From Penicillium oxalicum (lineage: Eukaryota > Ascomycota > Eurotiomycetes > Eurotiales > Aspergillaceae), in assembly GCF_001723175.1 (NCBI RefSeq), contig NC_064650.1:4092001-4156000 (forward strand): a DNA stretch of 64,000 bases, in the 5' to 3' direction. How positions within the stretch are numbered: the first letter of the stretch is position 1; each line of letters begins with the position of its first letter. A program made the translations under genes and the position numbers. This document shows positions 34,219 through 46,947 of this stretch, piece after piece. The notes under the pieces were generated by a model that was not told where the DNA came from, made no database searches, and saw only the letters and a program-made list of their open reading frames with translations.

Positions 34219-35403
34219 TTATTTCTTTTGTCCCCACCAGGCACTCACTTCCAGACACTCGCCGCTGGTCAAACCCCCTTTCTGGAAAAAGTCGCTCGTC
34301 ATTGCGGCCCACCAGCGGTCCCATTCGTCGCGGCTTTTGCCACTGGCCTCCATGAGCATAGGCTCCATGCCTTCTATCATCTGTACCACTGTGAGAAGAG
34401 CGGTTCGCCGGATGGCTATCTGTTCGGGCGTCAATGCTTTTCGGACGCGGCCCTTGGAATCTTTGCCCTGGCCCTCGCGCTCCCAGCGCGACTCTCCCAG
34501 AGGAATGGCGATCCGACGACTGTCGACATTTTCCAGCAAGTCCACCTCGGAATTGAAGGACAGTCCAATCGTGGCGCATGGCAATGCGGTGAGCTTGCGC
34601 CGATCGAACGACTTCTCCACCCAGGAGTTATAGTCCACAAGAAACTTGTTCTGGGCCTGGGTGAACGGCGTTGCCGGCGAGAAAGTATATGTGCCGGTTG
34701 CGTCTGCGGTCTCCTGAGCATGGACGGGCGCCTTTCGCGCAGGGGCGGGATTCGGTAGTAAAGAACGGAAGACCCAGTCGGAATCCCACACCTCCAACAC
34801 GCCGCCTGACTTGAGGACGCGGAGCGGCTCTTCCAGGCCCGAGGCTTGCTGTGCTGGACTGCAGGGGCACATGCCCGCGTCTTTGATGAAGACCAAGTCA
34901 AAGTAATTATCCGGGAAAGGCAGACGAGACCTCCGCAGATCGTGTCGCTTGAACTGCCAGTTCACGCCCTGCTTGCGCAAATCAGGCGCCATGGAGACCA
35001 CGTCGATGCCCACGAAGGATACATTCGGTTGGCCATGACTGGCAAGGTACTCGTGACACAAGCCAGACCACAGTCCCGACCCACAGGCGATCTCGAGTAT
35101 GCGCTTCGGCGGGCGGTCGGCCAGGTGAGGATTGCAAAATGGGCCGCCAAACACGCGCAGCAGCATTGTCGTGCGCAAGCTTTGACGGTGGATCTCGGGC
35201 AGATCGCATGGCAGCGGGTAGAAATTTTCAGGATCGCGAAGGTAGGTGCGATCGCCGTATCGCGCCAGCGGGTAGTTGCCGTAATCTGTGAGAGATCCAA
35301 GAGACGAAGAGGAGTTGGCGGCAAAATTGGAGCTGAGATTGGAGTGAATATCCGAGCCGGACGCCGCGGCGGCCGCAAGTGAAGAGGTCCCTGCCGACAT
35401 CAT
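34219..35403 (-). CDS. SAM-dependent methyltransferase, class I
   Basis: A single-exon 394-residue protein. The Rossmann SAM-binding motif I is RILEIACGSGLWSGLCHEYL near residues 100-120. It is followed by motif II (VSFVGIDVVSMAPDL), an acidic-loop/motif IV region (PFPDNYFDLVFIKDAGMC) and motif V/VI (EPLRVLKSGGVLEVWDSDWVFRSLLPNP). The Ser/Ala-rich first 45 residues look disordered. The C-terminal part is helical (EQIAIRRTALLTVVQMIEGMEPMLMEASGKSRDEWDRWWAAMTSDFF). The pattern is that of fungal TAM-type methyltransferases; the substrate is unknown. There is no signal peptide. The gene is isolated by a long gene-free region upstream. Confidence 0.88.
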   Translation of the reverse strand: MMSAGTSSLAAAAASGSDIHSNLSSNFAANSSSSLGSLTDYGNYPLARYGDRTYLRDPENFYPLPCDLPEIHRQSLRTTMLLRVFGGPFCNPHLADRPPKRILEIACGSGLWSGLCHEYLASHGQPNVSFVGIDVVSMAPDLRKQGVNWQFKRHDLRRSRLPFPDNYFDLVFIKDAGMCPCSPAQQASGLEEPLRVLKSGGVLEVWDSDWVFRSLLPNPAPARKAPVHAQETADATGTYTFSPATPFTQAQNKFLVDYNSWVEKSFDRRKLTALPCATIGLSFNSEVDLLENVDSRRIAIPLGESRWEREGQGKDSKGRVRKALTPEQIAIRRTALLTVVQMIEGMEPMLMEASGKSRDEWDRWWAAMTSDFFQKGGLTSGECLEVSAWWGQKK

Positions 35404-38400
35404 GTGTGGGTATCTAGACGCATTGATTCTGGGTCGGAAGCGTTCAACGGAGTTCGCAGAACGGTCGCATTATTGAAGCGCAGCTGGTCATTCATGGGCC
35501 GGAGACCATGCTTGTTTTCCGGTCGAGTCAGAAGAGGCTGAAGGGTTGGCAGGGTAGTGAAATCCAGGCGTATCCGAGGCCAGTCGATGGCTGCCAGAAC
35601 AAAAAAAAATGGTTGTCAGGGGAGAGGGGGAGACGACATGAATGAAGACAGCAGGGAAGGGAAAAAAAAAAAGACAATTGACCCAAAAATGGAGAATGTC
35701 AGGTAGAGAGCAGGAAACTCGAAAAAGCCAGACCAGACCTCCTCCCCCCCCCCCCCCTACCCCTCCGAAAACGGTAGTGGCCCGGAGAAAATTCGATTTT
35801 AGTGTAGATCGGGCGTCGCGCTTTACCCAAAACACGGGCGACCAACTATGTTCCATGTCTTGACTCTACCGAGTACAGAGTCTAGTTAAACGATCATTGA
35901 AATGCAACCTGAGACATCACCTGATCGAGTTTTTGCCTTCGATTTCAAAGGCGACAGGATTGCGCGGAAGTCCAATTACTGAGATCGATCACGCTGAACG
36001 ACCGGATCGCCGGCCAGTCCCATGGAACTCCGTAATTCATTAGACATCACTCTGCACTGGATACATGAAGACAGCTGCAAGACACACCGAGTCATGGCAG
36101 GAAAATCTTTTCAGGGCCTATCACAGGAATGCTGGCAAGACCAACGGATTGACGTGTTCGATATTATACCTCCTCAGGTCCTCGGTGCAGCCAAGACAAA
36201 AGTACGGGTCATAGTACTTCAACGCCACGGAGAAAGCACAACTCCTGAGGCAGAGGGGCGGACAACAGTAGCGCGTCGCTCCAGGAGGTCAGGAGTAGCA
36301 TTCGCAGAATGATCTTCCAACGAGGATCATGCAATCCCAACCGAGCTGCACTCACACGGAGTCCAATCGCAGAATGGGACTTCATAAAAGACTTGACAGG
36401 ATGCGAGGTTTATGATGGACAAACATCACCTTCTCAGAGCGATTTAAGGGAGAAAGGGTACGACGTCGTCCGTCGGCTGGCAATGGCGGAGCTATCCTAA
36501 CCGCTGGGATTCCACAGTACAACCTAATGTATTCGAGTACAATATACCAGATACCTGGCCGTCTGGTGTGGACAAGGGCCATACTGTGCCTAGCCAGTTA
36601 TTTTCCTGGGTTCATGAAGAATGCTCTGCACTTCTGCAGTTCATTCCCAAATGACTCTAGATCCGAGGGCGCTTGCAGTTCCGGCAGGAACGGCGGACTA
36701 ACGTCGCGGACACGGAAGAACGGAGACGATTGTATGCAAGCTAACCGGCTGGGGCAGGTGGTTGGAACCACCGCCAGACAACCGAGAGACTAAGGCGGGT
36801 CCCGACAAGACACTAGAAATTGCTGCAGATCATTGATTAAGGAGAATGCATTCGTTGCGACCATGCAGTCCTACATACATGCCTGTCCAATGACCTTTGT
36901 ATGGCATGAAATAAACCCTCGTAATGTCGCTCATTACAACAGAGTGTTAAACCAACATCAGGGCACGGCTGCTGGCGCCGTCAATTTTGTTGTTCAGCTG
37001 CTATAGTTTGTACTCATATTGTAGTACGGTATCCGTCGGGAGTGTTGACATCATACGTTCCACGAACTCGGCACCACGGCCCGTTGGGCTCTTCATCCAG
37101 TCTTCATACCAGCCCGAAAACACGGACACGCTTGTAGTGTCCGATCACGCAGTGTCTCCGATTTCGAGCGGCGGTGGTCTGTCGAGTACAGAAAAACTTA
37201 TAAAAGAACAAGCTATCTTCATTGTCTCTCTGCATAAAATCCTTGTTTGTTTTCTTTTCCATTTTTATTTGGCTTTGGCAGTTGCGTTGGGACCTCTGCG
37301 CTTATACCCTAGAGGCTTAAAAGTCACCACGGGCCTCCTTTTCTTGCAAGCCAAGTGACTTGCCCCAATTCTTGGACCAAGTCATCTCCGTCCCGCGGCC
37401 CAGTTTTACCGTCTACAGACTACTCCACCGAATCACCGAATCTCAAGCCGCTAGTTGTTGTACATCTACGCACGAAGTTAATTGCACTTTCTATCTGCTA
37501 TCTTGAGGGACTTCATTCGTCTCCACAGTTAATCTAGTGTCCGCTGCGGCCCAGGCTGGAAGGTAGAATATGTAGTAGTCAACCCTTTACAGCGAATATG
37601 TTTGCAGTTTCAAGAATTGACCTCGTGGGCAGTACCCAGAATTTATGCTTTGCCTATGGTCTTGCCGCGCCACATTTGATTATTGGGCACCTCGGCACGG
37701 GCAAACGAATCGCAATTCCAAGCTTGTAGCCACCTGGTTTAGGAACCCCTCGTTAGCGAATCCTACAAGGCACTAGCCAGGTCGCTGTGTTTTGTCCTAC
37801 AGCACATCGGCTAGGTTGTACCTGCAGTAGTCCAGGCATCATATTTTAGCGTGCGTTACTCAATGGCATAGGCATGTGATTCGCAAGCGGCTGTGCAGAA
37901 AAAACCAAATCTCAGGAAGATCCTTGATAAGTAAAGAAATATATAAATACAAATTGGTTAGGTGATTGGTAAATTGTATGCAGACTTTCCATTCAACAGG
38001 GCAACCATGTTTAGCATCAGGTCATCTCATACGATCTAGTACCTAATAGCCACCTGACTATGTTGTTCCCACCCCAGTAATGTGATCATGCCGTAGCCCA
38101 AGCACCCTTTGAGTGCCAGGAAGCACTTTAGGTTTTGATACTACTTCTTTGACAAATGATCGACCCGGGGGGTTTGACATGCATCCAAGGATCGGATAAA
38201 AATATCCTTAGTTTTGAGCATATTCCAGTCTCATAGTATGAAGCCATTGAATCGTGGTCCGGACCTGAGCGGGCACTGCTGACTGGCCTCGGTTGATCCA
38301 AAGGTCTAGAATATCCTAGCACAAGGCAACAATCATTGTCCAAACTGAGAAGCTGTATTGTTGACTTGGATTCATTCGATCCCGAGAACTATAAAAATTT

Positions 38401-40133
38401 CTTGCAATAATCGGTGTATTTCCTGAACATGAGAAATATATATAATGTTCCTTCCGAACAAAATTCCTCGAAATAAAAACAGTGTGTTCTCAGCCCTGGC
38501 CCAGCACCAGGGCTGTTGACTCTTGGGAGGTACCAACTTCCTACCAATGCTTACTAAGTCTGGATACCAAAAAGGAGTCGGTAGGGAACTCCAACTTTAT
38601 TGCTCCAAATAGATGGATGTTTTTCGTGATACACAAAGAAACCTAAGTGTCTACTCCAGTGCCAACAATGCGAGTTACCTAGTAATCAACTCGACGGGTG
38701 AAAGCATGCCACTCCCGTCCGATGCTTGTATCAAGCGTGGTCAAAGGTATTCTATCATACAATGGATAGATGCCCCTTTGCAGAGCAATCCTTAGATTCA
38801 ATCTTCAGGTAATCAAATAGATGAGCAACGTTCCATGTGACTTACCTGTGGCATATATAGAGGTGCATCAAGATCGAAGCACCCGTGGATTCCAACCGGT
38901 TGATAGGTACACCGATTTAATCTTTCGATATGCGCTACAAGACCGCCAGAGGCCAAGTAGCTTTTTGGGGGGGCAATAATTTAAGCTTCTCAAAGAACTC
39001 CATTCCTAATATGCTGCTTCTTACTCCATATATTGTCTATCAATTGAGGCAGAGTAATCGTCAGCGAAAGCTGAGTCTGCCTTCTAACTCACGCCAAGGA
39101 GATCTTTTATCACGGTATATCCTGCCATCATCAAGGTCCATCGAATTGTAACCCAGTGCACGTAGAAGGACGCTAGACTCCAGGCATCACACGCCAGGAA
39201 GTTTATAGGAGTATCAGACAATTCGTAAGTGTTGATATGAAGGTGATCACCTACCAAACTTACTCCACGCTTCGGGTGCAGAGAACGAGCGAAGGTGACA
39301 TATGCAACTGTCACCTCGCCAGCAAATGTAAGATCGAGGTGAATTGGAGATGAAAGCCGGTGACAGACAAGCCTATCGCTTTTTCGCACCTTCTATAGCT
39401 CGTCAATATTGACTAAGAAGTTGGTGAGAGAGATGACCAAGAGAGCTTCATCAGGTCCCAGTTGACGGTACTTCAACATTTTTCTTGTTTGGGAATAGAC
39501 CCGACCTTCGGCCAAGGCTCGACCGTGTTGGATCCCGTGACTGTCGCAGCTCAAGGAATTTCAGAAAGGGTTCGGAAGGCTTGGCGTGGATCATGTCCGG
39601 TTGAGTGATATCACGTGACACAAACTCCCGCCTTCGAAGCAAACCACCCATCATGGGTGTCATCTCAGAACCCCCCTCAGCCGTTCCCTATCAGCCTTGT
39701 AAATTGGACACATGTGCGTTCGATTCTGATTCTAGCCTGTCGAGATGATTGCCTTTCTGACTTAGAACTTGACGACTAGTTTGACCGCGACCCGGAGTCC
39801 TCGTGACTCTTCCGCTCGGCCTCCGCCCTTAGGTCCTGATTCAACGCAAGCAGTCCACGGAGAGTACCAGCTCGACCTCCCCACCCCACCACCAGACAAT
39901 TCTCGTCGCGCCAGGACTTCTCTGAGCTATCCTTATCCCGACACACACTCATTGTTGGAGGGCTGGTTCTTTTGCAGACCTTCATGTTGAAGAAGAGAAG
40001 AGACCGCGCTCAATTCGCTATTCCTCTTCTCATTGTCATCTCCACCTGCCCCTCCGCCTCACGTTCCCAGCTGCTTGCCTTCCCCTCGGTGTCCTACCAG
40101 GGAATCAAGCCACGGTCTCGTCTGCCTCGTTAG
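35404..40133. other. 4.7 kb gene-poor region
   Basis: Between the methyltransferase start and ccr4 I recognise no intact gene. The left 500 bases include a C14 run at 35744-35757 and should carry the methyltransferase promoter. At 36022-36800 there are adjoining open frames (36022-36312 and 36309-36500) whose translation looks protein-like in places (KVRVIVLQRHGES; PIAEWDFIKDLTGCEVYD), which could be an eroded gene; I cannot name the family. From 36900 to 39700 the DNA is AT-rich with only short frames. The last 400 bases form the ccr4 leader and promoter. Confidence 0.5.
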
Positions 40134-42471
40134 ATGGCAGATGGTACCTACAGGTTCCAGCAGCCTGGGGCCGGGCAGTTCTACTTCCAAACACAATCGC
40201 AGCAACAGCACTCGCTCCAGAGAAACGCAATCCAGAACGGGACCAATTCTCCGGGTCGACTGAAATTCAACCCCAACACTCCATCCCCTTCTCGATCACC
40301 TCCCACAACCCAATCATCTTCACTGAATCCTTTCACCATGTACGGTCAAAATCACCAAGGCCAGCATGTGATGATGAATGGCGGTCAGACCCACCAGCGA
40401 TTTACCATGCAGATGCCAAAGTTCCAAACACAAAGTCACCCTCACCATCACGCTCCGCAACCCACGCACCATCACACACACCAATCGCACACCCAACACG
40501 GCCTCGCTCATCAGCAACACTTCCCTGCTGGTGCCCTTGCCACCACCACACCTCATTTCGCTGCCAACCACCTTCAAAATGGCGCATCCAACACGGGAGA
40601 CGACGACATTGATGAGTCCATGAACGAGCATTGGCAAGAGCAACTTCAACTTGCTGCTGAGTCTCGGCAAGCCACGTCACCTCATCACTATGCTCGCATT
40701 ATGGCTCAGCAGTCCAAGGGCATTCAGATCATGCCGAGCCACAATGATTCTTCGGACCACAAAGCCGACAGCCGAAATGGGACTGTTGCCTCGAAGATCG
40801 TCTCCCGACAAGGTTGGAATGCGTTGGATTTTGGTGGCCAGGGCCTGCGGGTCATGGCTAGCTCCTTGTTTAACTACACCTTCCTTGAGAAGCTCTACCT
40901 CAACCACAACAAGCTGAAAGTGTTGCCTCCAGCGATCGGCCAGCTCCGTAAACTGACCCATCTCGACCTTTCCGGCAATGAGCTGAGTGAGCTTCCGGAA
41001 GAGATCGGTATGCTCACAAATCTCAAGAAGCTGTATCTCTTTGACAACAACATTCGCACCCTGCCCTACGAGGTTGGGTATCTCTACCGATTGGAGACGC
41101 TGGGTATTGAGGGCTGCCCCTTGAATGATGTTCTCAAGTCTCAGATCATGAAGGAGGGAACCAAGGCACTGGTCAAGTACTTGAAAGAAGAGATGCCAGG
41201 TAAGTGACTGTGACTACAATACTTACCCTTGTTGCCTGCCGAAGGCCCCGAACACTAATTGAACGATCTTAATATGCGTAGTTCACTTGCCTCCCCCCGA
41301 CAGAGATTGGATCATCCTTGACGAGACCGCAAGCTCCGCCAATAGCCCCACAGAGAAGATCACTGTTCTCTCCTACAATACCCTCTGCGATTCTTCCGCC
41401 ACTCAGTCGCACTATGGTTATGCCCCGTCTCGTGTTCTCTCCTGGGAGTTCCGCCGCGAGCTTATCCTCAACGAATTGCGATCTCACAACTCAGACATTG
41501 TCTGCCTTCAGGAGGTGGACCAAGGCAGCTACAATCATTTCTACCGTGAGCAGCTTGCTTACAGTGGCTACAAGGGTGTGTATTGGCCTCGCGGTCGAGC
41601 AATGGGCATGCAAGAGGAAGATGCCAAATCCGTGGACGGATGCGCCATCTTCTACAAGGGTACCAAGTATATCCTTCTCGACAAGCAGCTCATCAACTTT
41701 GGTCAAACTGCGGTTCGTCGCCCTGACGCCAAGGGTCAGGATGACATCTACAATCGTCTCTGGCAAAAGGACCACATTGCTGTGGTGGTGTTTTTGGAGA
41801 ACCGATTGACGGGCGCTCGCTTCATGGTCGTCAACGCCCATCTGTACTGGGATCCCGCGTTCAAGGATGTCAAGTTGATCCAAACCGCCATTCTCATGGA
41901 AGAGATCACGAAGCTGTCGGATGGCTACGCCAAGTGGCCCGCTTGTACCGATAAAACAGCTTTCCGCTTTTCCGAAGCTGAGAGCGGCTCTGAGAACACC
42001 CCTGTGGCCGAGCCAGCGCCATCCATGGAATATGCAAGTGGTGACCAAATTCCACTCCTGATGTGCGGTGACTTCAATTCCAACCCCGGATCTGCGGCCT
42101 ACAATCTGATTGCGAATGGACACCTCCCGGAAGAGCATCCCGATCTCGAGAAGCGACTTTATGGTAACCTCAGTCGTGTCGGCATGACGCACCCCTTCAA
42201 GCTGAAGTCTGCCTACGGTTCGATTGGAGAGCTCAGCTTCACAAACTACACACCTGATTTCATTGACATTTTGGACTACGTTTGGTATTCATCCAACACC
42301 TTGCATGTTTCCGCATTGCTAGGTGAGGTGGACAAGGAGTATCTTCGTCGGGTCCCTGGGTTCCCTAACTTCCACTTCCCAAGTGACCACATCGCCTTGT
42401 TTGCGGAATTCACTGTGAAGGGCAAGAAAGGCAAGGTTGTAGAGGCCGACTTTGGCCCACAACGACACTGA
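40134..42471 (+). CDS. ccr4: Ccr4, catalytic deadenylase of the Ccr4-Not complex
   Basis: A 751-residue protein with exons 40134-41199 and 41282-42471. It shortens mRNA poly(A) tails within the Ccr4-Not complex. The N-terminal 200 residues are rich in Gln, His, Ser and Pro. Leucine-rich repeats follow at about residues 240-340 (FLEKLYLNHNKLKVLPPAIGQL, HLDLSGNELSELPEEIGML, KLYLFDNNIRTLPYEVG) and mediate Caf1/Pop2 binding. The endonuclease-exonuclease-phosphatase domain begins near residue 380 (TVLSYNTLCD), with the catalytic Glu in IVCLQEVDQG. It continues with MVVNAHLYWDP, MCGDFNSNPGSAAY and the final catalytic FHFPSDHIALFAEF. The intron sits exactly between the LRR and nuclease modules. The frame is intact. 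Confidence 0.97.
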
Positions 42472-43886
42472 CGACTCGGACATGAATTGGAAAGCCAAGG
42501 AACTTGAGCAGTCCAAAGTGGCGACTTGTGCTACCATCAGAAAATGTGCTTTTGCTTGCCGTTTCCCAATTTCATGCCTGTCCTTTCTCCCCTGGGTTTG
42601 TGCTTCCTGGCAGTGGGTGGTGCGCTATCCAATTCAGCCAAGCTACTCTTCACGCGTCGTTTCATTGTGTCGGCTTGCCTTGATTTTTGTCCATGGTCTC
42701 TGCGTTACCATCTCCGTGTCCTGTGCTCTTACAAAGATGATCTCTCCGAATGAGATCTTCCACCTCCTTGCAAATCCCCCCTCTCTCCGTTCAGCTTGAA
42801 CATTCTTTGTCCTTCACCCTGCTCCGCCTCACTCTCCCCTGCCCCTCTCTTGTGCGCACACATCTGCATCCTTTGTGGGCGTGCGTGCATCTCCCGCTTG
42901 AAGTCTTGTTTTAGAGAAGTACATTCAGGGGGAAGATGGTGGCGTGGAGACCTCTGTCCTTCCTGTCTTCTACGCTGTCCGCTGTCTGCAAATCCACCTT
43001 CCCGCCTTCTTCTCCCCCCTATCTTTTTTCCGACTTCTTCTTCTCTGTCCACCTCCTGCTTCGTGTTTGTTTTTCCCCTTCTTTCTTCTTTGCGCTTTTC
43101 CTTCGGCCTCTTTTGTTCTTGAATTGCCCCGCAACATGGAAGGAGGGTGTGTCGATACTTCTCGATTTCACATCCCACCTTATTCTGAAGCGTCTTCATG
43201 GACGGCTTGATGACGTTTAGGGTGGGCTGGTGTTCAGGTGGATCCGATGGCTGCATGGCCTTCGAATGAGGTTGCTTTTGGCTGTTGTTTGTTTCCCGGG
43301 CGAAAGGAGTTTCTCATTTGAGCAATGTACTTATTCTCTTCACGCCTCCGTATTCGAATGGAGCATAACGCATGGATGTTCGAATTGATACTCGTGCCTA
43401 GTCGCGTAACTTCTACTTGATGCTTGCCCTAGTGCTTTTGAGACCTTTGCAATTATCCCCCGAGATGAGTGGCTTTATGTTTTGTTGTTCAGCAATTGGA
43501 TTGAGACTACTAGTCCCCATTGTCCACCACCGGCATTAGATCCGTTCTACCTGTTTTGAACAAGGCACACGCAACACAGATTCACTATAGACGGCCCGGT
43601 AGTAGGAGTTGCAATACATTAAGGTAAAGACTGAAGTGGGTGGAGTACAGAGAGGGTGGAGCATGCTGAGGCTCATCTGGTTGGCCATCCGCAGTGTGCG
43701 GCAGCGAACCATTTCTCGGCTGCAGTTAAGCAATCACATGCTGCTCCCGCCGAATGTGCTCTAATGCCTACCCCAGAAAGCCAAGCCATTCTACCTCAGT
43801 CCCTACCTTTCATTCACTAAGCGTTGCGTTCTGAACAGTTTAATCCTTGTTGATACCTTGGCACATAAACCCTCAACTTGCCTGTC
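42472..43886. other. ccr4 3' side and promoter of the hydrolase gene
   Basis: This 1.4 kb lies between two + strand genes. A long CT-rich tract spans about 42780-43110. If transcribed it would be a long pyrimidine-rich 3' UTR of ccr4, which fits post-transcriptional control, but it could equally be promoter sequence. No coding frame resembles a known family. Confidence 0.5.
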
Positions 43887-45063
43887 ATGAGTGTCGAAGA
43901 GGGCGTCCACACTCTCTCGGACGAGACTGAGCTCTACACCAAAACATGGAAGGTAGGTTGAGGCTCGGCGGCGAACCACGGAAGGGGGGGCATCTGCTTA
44001 CAACATCGAACAGCCTGAGGGGACACCGAAGGCGATACTTGCCTTTGTTCATGGATTCAGTGATCACTGTACGCCCGCAACAACCAGATCATTGACAAAG
44101 GGCATGTGACTGACTTGTTGTCCGACTCCAGGTAATGCCTATTATGAGCTATTTCCATCACTCGCGTCAACTGGAATCGAGGTTCGAGCCTTTGACCAAA
44201 GGTAGGCCATTTTTTGTGTGCTTGAGACTGTTTGGTCCTGAAGGCTTTATTCCATCTCTTTCTCTATCTTCATTGCCATGCTCAAAGAGATTGAGGCACT
44301 GACTCGAGTAACTAGAGGCTGGGGGCGTACCTTTAAGCGCGCCAAGGACCGCGGAAACAGCGGCGGTACTGCTCTGGTCCTCTCGGACCTGCACTCTTTT
44401 CTACGGAGTATCCCCGTTCCGCCCAATGTGCCTCTTTTCTTGATGGGTCACAGCATGGGCGGCGGCGAGGTGCTCCACTATGTGCTACACCCAGATTCGC
44501 CCTACAATCAATCAACCGCGCGCCCTAACCTCGCGGGTGTTTTATGTTACTCACCTTTGATCGCACTGGATCCTGCCAGCCGTCCCATGGCTTTGACAGT
44601 GATGATGGGCCGGCTTGTCGCCCGCATTATGCCCAAGCGGCAGCGGTACTCCCCGCTGGATGGCTCCCTAATTTGTCGCGATGAGCAAGTCGTGAAAGAC
44701 TACACCTCCGATGAGCTATGCCATAATATCGGTACTCTGGAGCAGCTGGCAGGTATGCTGGATCGTGGAATCTGGTTGGAGAAATTGCAGGCCTCGGATT
44801 TGGAAAATGTCAACCTGTTGCCCATGTGGTTTGGACATGGTAATGGGGATCGCATCACCAGCTGGGCGGCAACGAAGAAACTGGCGGGAATTTTGGAGAA
44901 GAAAGGAGACGTCACCTTTGTCACATATGAGGGCGCGTACCACCGAGCGCACATGGATCCGGGCGAGGTGAGGGAGCAGTTCGCCAAGGATGTATCGGAC
45001 TGGGTCTTGAAGAAAGCATCCGCCTCGGAGTCTGAACCCCAGCCTCAGTCCGTGGCGAAGTGA
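43887..45063 (+). CDS. monoacylglycerol lipase-like serine hydrolase
   Basis: A 312-residue alpha/beta hydrolase of the monoacylglycerol-lipase type (yeast Yju3 family). It is expected to release fatty acid from monoacylglycerols, often on lipid droplets or membranes. Exons are 43887-43952, 44014-44068, 44132-44201 and 44316-45063. The oxyanion-region motif is LAFVHGFSDHC, followed by YYELFPSLASTGIEVRAFDQRGWGRT. The nucleophile elbow is FLMGHSMGGGEVLHY. The acid is in FGHGNGDRITS and the histidine in YEGAYHRAHMDPGEV. Both residues are present, although the surrounding sequence differs from the common HGTADRVTS and YHELHxE forms. The C-terminal tail is Ser/Glu-rich. The three small first exons were built from splice sites, and the total is 313 codons. 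Confidence 0.92.
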
Positions 45064-45330
45064 TGGGGTGGCATTCAAGGTGACCTGGAGGCTTTACTAC
45101 CTATGGCTGTTCATCTGTCTTTCAAGTGGTGGGGACATTTGTTGCACATTTAGATCTCTAATTAATTTACCGCTTGTATTGTGTGATGGACCCGACTTCT
45201 TTTCTCAATAATCGTACATTTTGCTCTTTCCACGGGAATGGGTGGGCGGCTGGGGATGCGGAGATATCAAATGCATTGCTCGCATTCGCCATGAGAGACT
45301 CCGGATTCCAGCCCCTGATCAGATCTTCAC

Positions 45331-46947
45331 TCAAGCAGTGCTTCCCGAGGGGTCTTCAATGCGCCGCCATAAACCGATGAATCCACCACCTACAGTCCGA
45401 ATGCCAACCTTGGGTCGACAGACCATGACAGGTTCTTCGCCTTTCAGAGGTGTCTCGGGATGAACAACCTCATCGGGCTTTGCATCCAATTCTTCGATCT
45501 GCTCCGTACTGTCGGCTGTGCTGGTCGTATCCTCGCCGTCCGTTTCTGCCTGCGGGGCCCAGGATGAGGGATCGGCCGCAGACTTTTTGTATGCTAGTCG
45601 TACATCCCAATGCCGACCGCTCGTCATGCCGAGTCCCAACTCTACCACCCTTTCTTGTACAAAGGGCAGTCTATGTTGGCGGATGGTCCGCACACACTCA
45701 CCAATTTGAGTGATACTGGGCATAAAAACGACCAGATAGCCACCCCGTTTCAAGAGGGGGGCGACATGAGGGATTCGCAAATCGGCCGAGGGCATGTCCA
45801 GGATGACGTGCGACAGGAAAGGCTGGGGAGCCAAGCCCTCTAGAGCTCGTTGCTTGGATTGCTCAGCGGCCCAGTCCTCGACCGACCCGACATGGAAATC
45901 GACATTGCCAGCGTATATTCCGCGACGGAAACCCTTGACGTTTTTCTCAGCCAGGGCCGAGAATTTAGCAGATACGTCCACAGTGTGGATCACGGCCTTG
46001 CGCTCTGCTCGCCAAGCGTCCCATTCCTGCTGAGCTGTGTCGACACTCTCCGCGTTCTGTGTTCCATCTGTCGGCGTTGTGTCTTGCTCGCCCGGTCGAT
46101 GGGCCCGGCCATTCAGATATTGGATTTGGGATCGTTCCGGACGCGGCGGCGGTGTCGAGTTGGCGGCGTGAATGGCGCGAGCGAGGTGAAGCGTCAAGGA
46201 GCCATGTCCCGTTCCCGATTCGAGGATTTCAAGGCTAGGTTGGGAGTCCCCAGCCGCCGGGGGATTGACGTGAAGATCGAGAAGCGAAACGATCAAGTTT
46301 GCATCATGTGAATAGATCTATTGAGTCGGCGTTCATCAGCGACGAGAATCAACGAGGAAGGGCGGGTCGATTCGACCTCGAGGACATGTATACGTACTGG
46401 AGTGACGAGGCGAGGACTCAGTGCAACGTATTCTTCGAGCGTTGGCAGACTTAAGCGGACGTCGGGACCTAGAAAGTGAAGCTCATGGATCAGTTACCAT
46501 AGCCGCTCTCTAATAATTCTCTCCAACTCAAGAAAGATTCGAGAAGCCTTACCTTTATGCGCGGGCACCGCGTCCCAGACTCGACTGCCAATGATGTTTT
46601 CGTGCGCAACATGACCACGGCGAAGATTTGTCTTGTCGCCCTTTTTCAATGGTTTGGTCAATTGAGGCTGCTTCTGGTGAATCACCGCCCGGTCGCCCTC
46701 TATTGTATCTTCTGGTCAGCTGATCGCATGTTCCTCCCCGGAAACCACCTCGCGATGTTCGTTCCTCGGGCCCTTTCATTTCCCAGAGATTGGTTCCACC
46801 ACTCTTCCGCACATGCGACGCACCTCGAAAGATGGAGAAATCGGTGTCAATTGCTCGCGTCCGTCCAACATACACAGCACGGCTTGCAGGAGCTGGCGAG
46901 GGAGCGGACCCAAAGACTCGTCCCAAGACCTGCAGTAACCGAGTCAT
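45331..46947 (-). CDS. TRM61-like tRNA (adenine-58-N1)-methyltransferase, possibly mitochondrial
   Basis: A 467-residue protein with exons 46947-46749, 46699-46553, 46468-46398 and 46317-45331. It matches the catalytic-subunit family that methylates adenine 58 of tRNA. The N-terminal module (EGDRAVIHQKQPQLTKPLKKGDKTNLRRGHVAHENIIG) is the small barrel typical of this family. The SAM motif is ILESGTGHGSLTLHLARAI, with Ser in place of the usual Ala after Glu. The catalytic-pocket strand HVILDMPSADLRIPHVAPLLKRGGYLVVFMP precedes the C-terminal substrate part. The Arg/Ser/Ala-rich start, without acidic residues in the first 30, suggests mitochondrial targeting, distinguishing it from the cytosolic Trm61/Trm6 pair. 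The first donor (GTGGTT) is weak, so the first exon boundary is less certain. It diverges from the HAD phosphatase gene. Confidence 0.85.
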
